Shown here piece after piece: positions 1-6,946 of a stretch of 64,000 nt of DNA. Where the stretch lies: the NCBI GenBank assembly GCA_021155045.1, contig JAJNQB010000020.1:46960-110959 (forward strand). Direction: 5' to 3'. The stretch comes from Arcticibacter sp. (GTDB lineage: Bacteria > Bacteroidota > Bacteroidia > 2-12-FULL-35-15). The notes under the pieces are model-generated. The model was not told the DNA's origin. It made no database searches and worked only from the letters and a program-made list of their open reading frames with translations. Each line of letters starts with the position of its first letter. Position 1 is the first letter of the stretch. Both the position numbers and the translations under genes were made by a program.

Positions 1-49
1 GATACCTTGCCATTAATTCCATATTATTTTCTCTTGTAATTGTAATCAT
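1..49 (-). CDS. N-terminus of a probable DNA methyltransferase (partial, runs off left edge)
   Basis: An ATG at 49-47 on the minus strand opens a frame that stays open to the window edge and reads MITITRENNMELMARY. This closely resembles the start of Bacteroidota site-specific N4-cytosine/N6-adenine methyltransferases, which begin with a short strand, then MELM.(R/Q)YPD and soon the catalytic DPPYG motif. Only 16 codons are visible, so the family call is an inference from that resemblance. The start lies 8 bases past the endonuclease stop at 58-60, on the same strand, so it would be the fourth gene of the restriction-modification operon. Two methyltransferases beside one endonuclease would suit an asymmetric recognition site. 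Confidence 0.45.
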   Translation of the reverse strand, partial: MITITRENNMELMARY

Positions 50-57
50 AGCAGGTT

Positions 58-1506
58 TTATTTTTGTGTTGCGAACCTTGAAATCGTCAAGTCCGAAATG
101 TTTTTACTAATGTCTTTTCCAAGGTTATTGACGATGATACTGTCAAAATCCTCGTAGTCTATTTCTCTCATATCGTTGTCAATACAGTTGTACAAATATT
201 CTGAAAAAGTATTTGAACGAATGATTACGATTGGGCTTGTGCGAATGTCTTGAAGCACAGCAGGAACGTATCTTGGTGTTACAACGATAGTGTAAGCACC
301 TCCAATTTTTTCTCTGTGTCCTGCAAGTCTTCCTGCGTTTACGCTTGAAAGTTTATTTTTAGTTGATTTCGCTTCAACAGTAAATTTTTTCTTTCTTGGG
401 ATATATAAACACTCTAAATCTGTGTTTCCTGCTCCGCTAATTTTTTGTGCTTCTACATTGTGGAACATATTGAACCCATCTGCCAAAGCATCTTCAAAAA
501 GATAGGCTTCTGCTCCGTCATTGTTATTTGCATACTGCTCAATAAGTTTTGGAAGGTTAAGCAATTCAAATTTAAAGTCGTCAACAGCTTCGCCAATTGC
601 AACCAAAAGCGTTTTCGGATAGAAACTGTAAATTTCTTTGATAACATCAATTTTCAGACGTTCGGGGTCATTGAGTAGCAGTGGTTTTTCTAAAAACGAA
701 AATTCGCTTTCTAATTGCTCAACAAATGATTTTAGATTTTCGGGAATTGAAACTTCGTTTCGTGTTATCTTTCGGAAAGTGTTAGTATTTCCGTGCTGTA
801 ATTTCGTAATCACGACACCATCTTTTTTCGCCAAAACGCCAGCACTTTCAAACAAACTTGAAACGTAGTAATCCCACTCATAAGCAGAATTTACAAAAGC
901 GTGTCTATCTTCTTGAAATTTTCGAGTAAGCTCTTCATCAGAAAGTTTTCTTAACGCTAATAGTTCGTTTATTAATTCTTTGTATGTAGTTGTTGTTACT
1001 TCTTTTAGAAAAACAACCGAATAAGCAACTTCAAAAGCGTATAGTTTGTTTGAAAGTTTTGGCTCTGAAAGAAGTTTGTAAATCAAACGAAATGGATAAA
1101 GTTGAAACTCGTTATCTGTTCCGCTATGTGGATGTTGATATTGAACCGCCCAAAGCATAACAAGAAATATTTTAGCCGCTTTTTCTTTGTCTTCAATGTG
1201 TTTCAAAAACAAGTTACCAAGCGGACTGAATAAAAATCTGTCTTGTCCGTCAACTTTGGCTTGATAGCCAAACATATAATATGAAAGCTGGTTGATTTTG
1301 TGATTTATTGCATCAAGTGGTAAATCGGGGTTTCGTTCATTATACAATCCCAATTCCCGCAATTTTAAATTCAATTGTGTTTTCTCCTCTGTTGAAATTC
1401 CTGTTTTGGTGTACGACTTCAAAAATTCAGCAACAACACAAAGTTTTTCAAAATCCCTTGTGTGTCGGTACAAAATCCATTTTTTACTGTCAATTCTTAA
1501 AGTCAT
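58..1506 (-). CDS. Type II restriction endonuclease, PD-(D/E)XK type
   Basis: This 482-residue protein follows the C5 methyltransferase gene with one base between stop and start (TAG-T-ATG), a layout that suggests translational coupling. Near the C-terminus a D-x14-E-A-K arrangement (D363, E378, K380) sits in a predicted beta-hairpin (NTDLECLY ... FTVEAKS), the usual metal-binding core of PD-(D/E)XK nucleases. The N-terminal two thirds (about 1-320) is mostly helical and probably recognises DNA. I do not recognise the subfamily with confidence; an AlwI-like assignment is possible but unproven. Position beside a methyltransferase and an XRE regulator is the main support for a restriction role. 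The recognition sequence cannot be read from the protein. Confidence 0.7.
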   Translation of the reverse strand: MTLRIDSKKWILYRHTRDFEKLCVVAEFLKSYTKTGISTEEKTQLNLKLRELGLYNERNPDLPLDAINHKINQLSYYMFGYQAKVDGQDRFLFSPLGNLFLKHIEDKEKAAKIFLVMLWAVQYQHPHSGTDNEFQLYPFRLIYKLLSEPKLSNKLYAFEVAYSVVFLKEVTTTTYKELINELLALRKLSDEELTRKFQEDRHAFVNSAYEWDYYVSSLFESAGVLAKKDGVVITKLQHGNTNTFRKITRNEVSIPENLKSFVEQLESEFSFLEKPLLLNDPERLKIDVIKEIYSFYPKTLLVAIGEAVDDFKFELLNLPKLIEQYANNNDGAEAYLFEDALADGFNMFHNVEAQKISGAGNTDLECLYIPRKKKFTVEAKSTKNKLSSVNAGRLAGHREKIGGAYTIVVTPRYVPAVLQDIRTSPIVIIRSNTFSEYLYNCIDNDMREIDYEDFDSIIVNNLGKDISKNISDLTISRFATQK

Positions 1507-1507
1507 A

Positions 1508-2563
1508 CTATTGGTTTATTTGGGCGACAATGTTTTTAATTAATAGTGGCGGAATACATTCTCCAATACATTTTCTGATTAATAATTCGGGTGTGTTGTC
1601 GGGAATATTCCAATCTTGTGGTAAAGAAGATAACAACATAAGTTCCAAAGGTGTCAAAACTCTTGCATCGGAATACGTCCCATTTTTCAATTTTCTGCCC
1701 GGATGTACGTTCAGTTGTGAACTGATTGCATCGTTACGCATTGTAATTGTAGGTGCAGGTTCATCCCAATTAATTCGTCTGTACGATGTTTTGTAGCTTT
1801 TGATTTTTTCTCCGTTTGGTTTTATAGGGAAAAAATTTTCATTGTCAAACGCAGTTTGGCCTGTTGGTGTATGCTTCATCCATTGAACGTGGCTATCCGA
1901 ATGTTTTCTAGCAAAGTGCCATTTTATTTTTGAATTTTGACCCGCTTCAATGCTTGGTAAAAAACCAATTTTTTCTTCTACTGATATTGGCTTTTCAGAC
2001 TTTAAAGGTTGTTCCCATTTTTTGCCTTTTAGATATAATTTTATAATTGCTCTTGTCCGTCTTTGTGCAACGCCAAATTCAGCTGCATCATAAACATTCG
2101 CTTCAATATTATATTCTTTACCAAACAGAAGAGTTAAAATTTCAACGACTTTTAATTGTTGGTTTTCGTATGGTAAAACCAATTTTAAAAATGTGGGAAC
2201 ATTTTCAATCAATACAAAATCGGGCGATTTTAGTTTGATAAAATCAATGATTTTGAAAACAAGATAGTTTCTTTCATCGTTGAGCATTTGCTCAATATTC
2301 CTATTTTTGCCTGCTACGCTCATTCCTTGACAAGGCGGTGATGCAATTAAAAAATCTAATTTTTTGGGTGTATTTTTTACAAGTGTTTTGAAAACATTTT
2401 CGTCCAAAATACTTCCTGTTATCATTTTAGATTTTGGATATAATGCCTGATACAAGTCAGCTCTTTCTTGAACCAATTCATTAGCGGCAACAATGTTTAT
2501 TCCTACTTCTTCAAAGTAAGTTTCTGCTATGCCTGCACTTGAAAATAATGATGCTCCTACCAT
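1508..2563 (-). CDS. DNA (cytosine-5-)-methyltransferase, Dcm family
   Basis: The 351 residues carry the ordered motifs of C5 cytosine methyltransferases: motif I for S-adenosylmethionine at the N-terminus (SLFSSAGIAETYF), motif IV with the catalytic cysteine (SPPCQG, C78), motif VI (LIENVP), motif VIII (QRRTRA), and motifs IX-X near the C-terminus (WDEPAPTITMRND, later a region ending in IGECIPPLL). Length is normal for a single-domain bacterial enzyme. It methylates C5 of cytosine in the target shared with the adjacent endonuclease and so protects host DNA. The start is 2 bases after the regulator stop and its own stop is 1 base before the endonuclease start, so the three genes form a tight minus-strand operon. 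Confidence 0.93.
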   Translation of the reverse strand: MVGASLFSSAGIAETYFEEVGINIVAANELVQERADLYQALYPKSKMITGSILDENVFKTLVKNTPKKLDFLIASPPCQGMSVAGKNRNIEQMLNDERNYLVFKIIDFIKLKSPDFVLIENVPTFLKLVLPYENQQLKVVEILTLLFGKEYNIEANVYDAAEFGVAQRRTRAIIKLYLKGKKWEQPLKSEKPISVEEKIGFLPSIEAGQNSKIKWHFARKHSDSHVQWMKHTPTGQTAFDNENFFPIKPNGEKIKSYKTSYRRINWDEPAPTITMRNDAISSQLNVHPGRKLKNGTYSDARVLTPLELMLLSSLPQDWNIPDNTPELLIRKCIGECIPPLLIKNIVAQINQ

Positions 2564-2565
2564 AG

Positions 2566-2892
2566 TTAAAACTTGATTGTACCTTGTTGAGTTTTTATTG
2601 TTCTGATATACTTTGCCTTTTCTTCGGCTGCTTTCAATAATGATTTGGTTTCTTCTTGTGGATAAATCAACTCAGCAATTTTCTCACTTAAATATTCGTG
2701 TTCTAATTTTTTTAAGTCAAGATTAAAATAGGATGAAAGTTTCGGTAAGATTTCTTCGGGTACATTTCGTTTTCCGTTTTCAATTTTTGAAAGTGTAGAT
2801 TGGTCAATGTCCAATGCAGCGGCAAGTTTAGTCAAAGTCAAGCCGTTGTCAGACCTAAGTTTGTGAATGTACTCTCCAAATGTTTCTTTCAT
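2566..2892 (-). CDS. XRE-family helix-turn-helix regulator of the restriction-modification operon
   Basis: A 108-residue protein with an N-terminal HTH_3 domain (about residues 7-61): LTLTKLAAALDIDQSTLSKIENGKR is the two-helix DNA-reading unit. The C-terminal 45 residues look helical and may dimerise. It is the first gene of the operon and lies directly before the methyltransferase, the position of controller proteins that delay endonuclease expression when a restriction system enters a new host. AAGGAG abuts the ATG with no spacer, so the initiation site may be unusual. A TTGTC-TT-GACAA palindrome just upstream is a candidate operator. Regulatory function is inferred from family and position. 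Confidence 0.85.
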   Translation of the reverse strand: MKETFGEYIHKLRSDNGLTLTKLAAALDIDQSTLSKIENGKRNVPEEILPKLSSYFNLDLKKLEHEYLSEKIAELIYPQEETKSLLKAAEEKAKYIRTIKTQQGTIKF

Positions 2893-2905
2893 CTCCTTGA
2901 ATTTT

Positions 2906-2931
2906 TTGTCTTGACAATTTTGGCAAATTTA
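2906..2931 (-). promoter_or_regulatory. Candidate promoter and operator of the restriction-modification operon
   Basis: Read on the minus strand, TAAATTTG (2931-2924) fits the Bacteroidota -7 box TAnnTTTG. Between it and the regulator start lies a perfect inverted repeat with 5-base arms and a 2-base spacer (2906-2917), near the expected transcription start. An XRE repressor bound there would block its own transcription. This is a sequence-only prediction. Confidence 0.4.
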
Positions 2932-3005
2932 ATCATTTTGGTTTTGATACCAAAGTTTTAGATGAAAATTTTGTCAGGGTGGTGGGTGGGCTTGGGTGCG
3001 GTTGG

Positions 3006-3070
3006 GCAAAATTAAATGTGGTGTTTTTGTGTCGGCAAGCGCGTTGGCAAAACACCTCTTTTAATTTTGC
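3006..3070. repeat. Long inverted repeat (24-base arms) in the noncoding end of cassette 1
   Basis: Arms 3006-3029 and 3047-3070 are complementary over most of 24 bases, starting GCAAAATTAAA and ending TTTAATTTTGC, with a 17-base loop. The surrounding stretch 2932-3667 has no credible gene: its open frames are rich in Cys, Arg and His and have no family resemblance. The hairpin lies between the regulator promoter and the first attC-like site. It might insulate transcription or be part of a folded recombination site. Confidence 0.55.
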
Positions 3071-3140
3071 GAAGCGTTTGCATTTGTCTTTCTTTTTTCT
3101 GTTCGTTTGTTGTCGGTCGTGTCGGTTTTTAGGGTGAGTG

Positions 3141-3270
3141 CTAACGGTTCGCCAACTGGCGCAGTAGCGGATTTGAAATACTAAACTGTCCTGTTGCACA
3201 ACTGTAAATTTAATACAAAAATGTTGATATACGCACTTCCCCCGCTATTGTGCCAGTTGGCTGTTATAGG
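3141..3270. repeat. attC-like recombination site A
   Basis: Left arm 3141-3170 and right arm 3241-3270 form an imperfect palindrome. Each has a TAAC/GTTA core; then come 5 bases (left) or 1 base (right), the perfectly paired block GCCAACTGGC, and the nearly paired CACAATAGCGGG. A 70-base loop separates the arms. Unequal spacers and unpaired bases between core and stem recall integron attC sites (RYYYAAC ... GTTRRRY), though the core GTTATAG departs from consensus at two positions. It separates the restriction-modification block from the radical SAM block. Confidence 0.6.
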
Positions 3271-3424
3271 TAGGGCGGTTTTGTTATTGTTCATTTTGTG
3301 CTGTGACTGCCGAAAGTTTGCACTTGGTTTTTACGGTCTGCTGTGTGGGTGGATTGAGCGGTCTAGAAGTTTAAATTTTTACAAAAGGGAAGAAATTTTT
3401 TATTTTTTTCTTTTTAGCACGTAC

Positions 3425-3460
3425 AGGTGGGTGTGAAAAATGGTAAGCTCTTTTACAGCC
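3425..3460 (+). repeat. Direct repeat, left copy, flanking the cassette 2 genes
   Basis: AGGTGGGTG, an A-rich run, TAGCT/TAAGCT, a T-rich run and AGCC occur in the same order at 3425-3460 and 6548-6582, roughly 80 percent identical. The copies lie just outside the gene block, one about 160 bases before the promoter box and one 16 bases after the peptidase stop. Function unknown. Confidence 0.5.
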
Positions 3461-3621
3461 AAAAACTATTATTCCTTAATTCTAAAGCTGTAAATGTGTT
3501 TGATATTGTGAGTTTGCAAATCTTAACAGCAGAATTTTCGTTATGCTCTGAATATACGTGAATTTAATTCAGATTAGTTCTAAATAATAGTCATTGCGTT
3601 AATTTATTAAAAAAGTTTAAT

Positions 3622-3629
3622 TACATTTG
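3622..3629 (+). promoter_or_regulatory. Candidate -7 promoter box for the cassette 2 operon
   Basis: TACATTTG matches the Bacteroidota -7 consensus TAnnTTTG and lies 38 bases before the ATG of the small peptide gene. No clear TTTG -33 element is present at the usual spacing. It suggests the cassette carries its own promoter and does not depend on an external one. Confidence 0.45.
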
Positions 3630-3667
3630 TTTTTAATAAATAGAATTACTAATCAAAATCTAATCCA

Positions 3668-3946
3668 ATGACTAAGAAAACAGAAACTTCCGAAAAAAAA
3701 GACATTAATCTAGAAGAACTAAATGCAGGAGATAATATAACTATGTTCCCAGCCGATGTTAAATTTGATAGTGCAGGTAGAACCCTTGTTACTAACGACC
3801 GTGTAAACGAATTTATCAAAGAAACATTAGTCGAAGCAGGTTCTGTACTTCTCACTCCCGGTGGCGAAGATCCTCAAAAAATTGGCGACATAAATATATT
3901 CTGTCACTTCGATATTAATCTTAAGAAAGGTTGTAAAGAGAAATAG
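3668..3946 (+). CDS. Small peptide, candidate precursor for the adjacent radical SAM enzyme
   Basis: The 92-residue product has no signal peptide or membrane segment. The first 60 residues are charged and leader-like. A Gly-Gly at 65-66 (TPGGEDP) is followed by a 26-residue tail with two cysteines (C79, C89) and aromatic/charged residues (INIFCHFDINLKKGC). Small size, position 84 bases before a radical SAM gene and cysteines confined to the tail fit a ribosomally made peptide that is modified and cleaved. I do not recognise the sequence, and no known precursor family is claimed. It could instead be an accessory protein. The start follows a TACATTTG promoter box by 38 bases. Confidence 0.6.
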   Translation: MTKKTETSEKKDINLEELNAGDNITMFPADVKFDSAGRTLVTNDRVNEFIKETLVEAGSVLLTPGGEDPQKIGDINIFCHFDINLKKGCKEK

Positions 3947-4030
3947 AACATCTCTAAACAAATAACAGTGATGTTTTTTTGAAGTATTAGGCTTCAAGAC
4001 TATTTTTTAATATAATAAAACTTTGGGTTA

Positions 4031-5101
4031 ATGAGCAATTCAAACAATCAACCTCTTGAATGGCTTCACGGTTTTACCAATTCTTCTTTGCATCTTATTT
4101 TGTTTGTGACAGAACAATGTAATTTTAGATGCGTTTATTGCTATGAAGATTTTAAGTTAGGTAACATTCAAGATGAAGTTGTAACAGGAGTTAAAAACCT
4201 TATTAGTAATCGTATTTCCGAGATACAGCATTTGGCTATATCTTATTTCGGGGGTGAACCTTTAATGAACAAGGTGGGTGTTTTGGATATGACATCTTGG
4301 GCGAAAGAATTATGTGAAAAACACAACGTAAAATATCACGGTAATATAACTACAAATGGTTATACATTAGATAAAAAAACTTTTGAAAGTATTTTTAATA
4401 ATGGTATAACAGAATATCAAATAACAATTGACGGTGATAAAGTATATCACGATAAATTAAGACCAACAATTAACGGTAAAGCTACTTTTGATAAGATTAT
4501 GCGGAATGTTAAAATGATGGCACAATCCTCATATAATTTTAAATGTGTCGTTAGATTAAATGTTTCTGATTCAAATTTTGAAGGAGTGAAAAGTTTTATT
4601 GAAAATGAGGCTTCTTCAATTTTCCTAAATGATAGTCGTTTTAAGATTCATTTTCACCCTATTTGGGGACGACCCGAACTTATTCTTGCACAAAAAAACA
4701 GATTAGAAATGCTAAACACTATAGTTGAAACTCTTGGTCTTAATCATACAGAAGAAAGTGGTCTTACTGTTTTACATAAAGAAAGTGAAGAAATTATATC
4801 TAATGCAGCTACTAACAAGGGGCGTGATGCTGATTATATTTGTTATGCTTCAAAAGCAAATAGTTTTTCTATTAGAGCTAATGGTCAAGTACAAAAATGT
4901 ACAGTTGCATTAAAAGATGATGTAAACAATATTGGAAAAATAAATCTAGACGGAACATTAGAATTAGACCACGAAAAATTGTCAAAGTGGCTTTTTGCTA
5001 AAGATAAAGGGTGTCCACTTCAAGCATTGGCTTTAGAAAAATTAGCCGTTCCATACAAAGATGCAGGAAAATTTGATAGTGTTTCTACTTTATCAAACTA
5101 A
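4031..5101 (+). CDS. Radical SAM protein with reduced SPASM-like C-terminus, probable peptide maturase
   Basis: The 356 residues start with a radical SAM domain: C30-x3-C34-x2-C37 (CNFRCVYC) binds the [4Fe-4S] cluster that cleaves S-adenosylmethionine, and YFGGEP and TTNGY follow at family positions. The C-terminus has C271-x13-G-x4-C290, the opening of a SPASM/twitch auxiliary cluster motif. After that only one more cysteine is seen (C328, GCPLQAL), where SPASM domains have a CxxCx5C run, so the auxiliary site looks reduced. SPASM-type enzymes usually make cross-links or other changes in peptides; here the likely substrate is the 92-residue product just upstream. No RRE leader-binding domain is visible. 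The chemistry cannot be predicted. Confidence 0.85.
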   Translation: MSNSNNQPLEWLHGFTNSSLHLILFVTEQCNFRCVYCYEDFKLGNIQDEVVTGVKNLISNRISEIQHLAISYFGGEPLMNKVGVLDMTSWAKELCEKHNVKYHGNITTNGYTLDKKTFESIFNNGITEYQITIDGDKVYHDKLRPTINGKATFDKIMRNVKMMAQSSYNFKCVVRLNVSDSNFEGVKSFIENEASSIFLNDSRFKIHFHPIWGRPELILAQKNRLEMLNTIVETLGLNHTEESGLTVLHKESEEIISNAATNKGRDADYICYASKANSFSIRANGQVQKCTVALKDDVNNIGKINLDGTLELDHEKLSKWLFAKDKGCPLQALALEKLAVPYKDAGKFDSVSTLSN

Positions 5102-5122
5102 ATTTTCTAATTCATTTCAATT

Positions 5123-6532
5123 ATGAAAAATTACCTGCATATTATAGTCTTTTTACTTTATACTTGTTGTAATTTATATGGGCAACAAGTTTGTAACTGT
5201 GAAAAAGAATTTCTTTTTGTTAAAGGTTTTGTAGAAACAAATTATGCAGGATTTAGCGACAAAGTAACAGATTTAAATAAACAAAATTATTCAGAACTTA
5301 GTGAAAATTTATTACAACAAACCAAATCCGCATCAACATTAAACCATTGCTATTTCGTCATTCAAAGTTTTTTGAATTATTTTAAAGACGGGCATCTTCG
5401 GCTTATCTATAACCCTAAAAGTATAAACAAACTTGATATTGAAAATCTGTTATTAGGTACAGAAACCGTTAGTGAATTAAAAGGAAAGCCGTTAACAGAT
5501 ATTGAGGGTATTTATACAACGCCTTCAAAATCGTATGAAATAGCATTAGTAAAAAATACAAATACATATCGAGATTATGTTGGTGTTATTTTAAATACAA
5601 AAGTAAAATCTTGGGAAAAAGGGCAAGTAAAGATTGAACTAAAGCACATTGAAGATGATAAATATCAAGGAATATTTTATTTTAAAGACCACCACCCCGA
5701 AATAATAAACTACACAATAAAAAACGGTAAATTTTACCCTGAAGATTTTGTAAAAGTCGATATACCTCAAAATAAAACAAAAGAAAAAACGGAACCTTTC
5801 GACAAATTTGAAAATTCAAATAAAGTTGTTTTCTATAAGGATATAGATGATAGCACTGCTTATATAAGAATAAAATCTTTTGACGACCATTTTGCAAAAC
5901 AGGTAGCCGATGTTATTAAAGCAAATGAAACAAAACTAAAAAGCAAACCTTATCTCATTATTGATGTACGCTATAATGGTGGAGGAAGTGATTTTTCTTA
6001 TACTCCTATTCTGCCGTTTATTTATACCAATCCTATCAAAACTATTGGCGTTGATGTTTATTCTACACCCGACAATATAAAATCGTGGCAAAAAGTTGTG
6101 GACGAAAATCCGCATTTACCCGAAAATGTAAGAAAAAGTTTGAATGACATTATTACTAAAATGAAAGAAAACCCGAATAAGCTAGTGAGTTTAGGAAACG
6201 ATGAAACATACACTTTAAATACGGTTTATACTTTCCCCCGAAAAGTAGCCGTATTAATAGACAACGATTGTGCGAGTTCTACGGAGCAATTTTTATTAAC
6301 TGCAAAACAAAGTACTAAAATCGTTTTAATGGGGCAACATACCGCAGGTGTATTAGATTATTCAAATATGCGTATGGTGAATTTAGATTGTATGCCTTAT
6401 ATTTTGGGTTATTCAACAACCCGTTCAAGACGTGTTCCCGAAAATGCGATTGATAATACAGGTGTTCTACCCGATATAGAAATAGATTTTGATAAGGTTT
6501 GGTTACAAACTGTCTTAAACAACCTAAAATAA
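5123..6532 (+). CDS. Secreted S41 family peptidase
   Basis: A signal peptide (hydrophobic segment ending near YGQ, residues 1-21) is followed by a Cys-containing N-terminal region and a C-terminal S41 catalytic domain of about residues 245-460. Visible motifs are LIIDVRYNGGG, CASSTEQF with the probable nucleophile S385, and GQHTAGVLDYSN. The Lys of Ctp/Tsp enzymes is absent at the usual place, so the active site may be tricorn-like (S41B). No PDZ domain is evident. The gene is 21 bases after the radical SAM stop, on the same strand, so it may trim the modified peptide outside the cytoplasm; that role is inferred from context. Length (469) is typical for Bacteroidota S41 proteins. Confidence 0.85.
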   Translation: MKNYLHIIVFLLYTCCNLYGQQVCNCEKEFLFVKGFVETNYAGFSDKVTDLNKQNYSELSENLLQQTKSASTLNHCYFVIQSFLNYFKDGHLRLIYNPKSINKLDIENLLLGTETVSELKGKPLTDIEGIYTTPSKSYEIALVKNTNTYRDYVGVILNTKVKSWEKGQVKIELKHIEDDKYQGIFYFKDHHPEIINYTIKNGKFYPEDFVKVDIPQNKTKEKTEPFDKFENSNKVVFYKDIDDSTAYIRIKSFDDHFAKQVADVIKANETKLKSKPYLIIDVRYNGGGSDFSYTPILPFIYTNPIKTIGVDVYSTPDNIKSWQKVVDENPHLPENVRKSLNDIITKMKENPNKLVSLGNDETYTLNTVYTFPRKVAVLIDNDCASSTEQFLLTAKQSTKIVLMGQHTAGVLDYSNMRMVNLDCMPYILGYSTTRSRRVPENAIDNTGVLPDIEIDFDKVWLQTVLNNLK

Positions 6533-6816
6533 ACTCGCTAAGGTCAAAGGTGGGTGGGAAAATTGTAGCTTTTTTGTGAGCCTTTAGGGGGGTGGTGGCT
6601 TGTGTGGGCTTACAAAAGTGCTACAATGTGTGATAGCCAAACGTCCCCGTTTTTTTTCAAACGGGGCGAAAAAAGTGCGGTGGGGTAAAAATTTAAACTT
6701 TTTGAGCGGTCGGTGTGTGGTCGCCAGAGTGTCGCAAAGTCTGCTGATTTTTTTAGGAACCGAGATGTTTTTATTTACCGATAAATTATCTTAAAAGTAG
6801 GTCAGCCCGCCTTACC
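6533..6816. other. Noncoding 3' region of cassette 2
   Basis: No convincing gene is present; the longest open frame (6600-6794) has low-complexity Cys/Arg-rich content. The stretch contains the right direct repeat (6548-6582), a hairpin with CCCCGTTT/AAACGGGG arms near 6646-6666, the inverted word matching 3367-3382 (6685-6700), and the left flank of attC-like site B. Confidence 0.5.
6548..6582 (+). repeat. Direct repeat, right copy, flanking the cassette 2 genes
   Basis: Second copy of the repeat at 3425-3460, 16 bases after the S41 peptidase stop. See that entry for the shared order of motifs. Confidence 0.5.
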
Positions 6817-6946
6817 TATAACGGATACATGTATAAAACGTTGGGGATTGCGGGCTTCGTCCCTGTCTGCCGTTACAAATGCCGATGCGGGGCAGAAAAC
6901 TTCAAATAACCACTTAACCCCCAATGTTTTATACATGATGTTAGGC
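6817..6946. repeat. attC-like recombination site B
   Basis: The left arm (6817-6849) and right arm (6915-6946) pair over about 20 bases centred on CATGTATAAAAC and TTGGGG. TAAC/GTTA cores lie outside the stem: 5 bases separate core and stem on the left, 2 on the right, so some bases bulge. The right core is GTTAGGC, an exact match to integron GTTRRRY. The loop is about 65 bases. It has the same layout as site A but a different stem sequence, as expected of attC sites, which conserve structure more than sequence. Confidence 0.62.

Larger units (their letters stand above)
3264..6940. mobile_element. Integron-like gene cassette 2 (peptide, radical SAM enzyme, S41 peptidase)
   Basis: Taking crossover as G^TTA, this unit runs from TTATAGG at 3264 to the G at 6940. 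Its first bases (3263-3278) are complementary at 15 of 16 positions to the bases just before its attC-like site B (6807-6822). Integron cassettes behave this way because the two segments pair in the circular form. The ends are noncoding and richer in G than the genes; a further inverted word of 16 bases (3367-3382 with 6685-6700) and a direct repeat (3425-3460, 6548-6582) lie inside. The three genes are all on the plus strand with their own promoter. Confidence 0.55.

Noticed and set aside
2933..3199. Open frames of 88 and 80 codons in the noncoding end of cassette 1 and the start of cassette 2 (also 3194-3436)
   Set aside because: They are rich in Cys/Arg/His, overlap attC-like site A and a large hairpin, and show no family resemblance or start signals.
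6600..6794. 64-codon frame after the S41 peptidase
   Set aside because: It lies across a hairpin and the cassette end, has no start signals and shows random composition.
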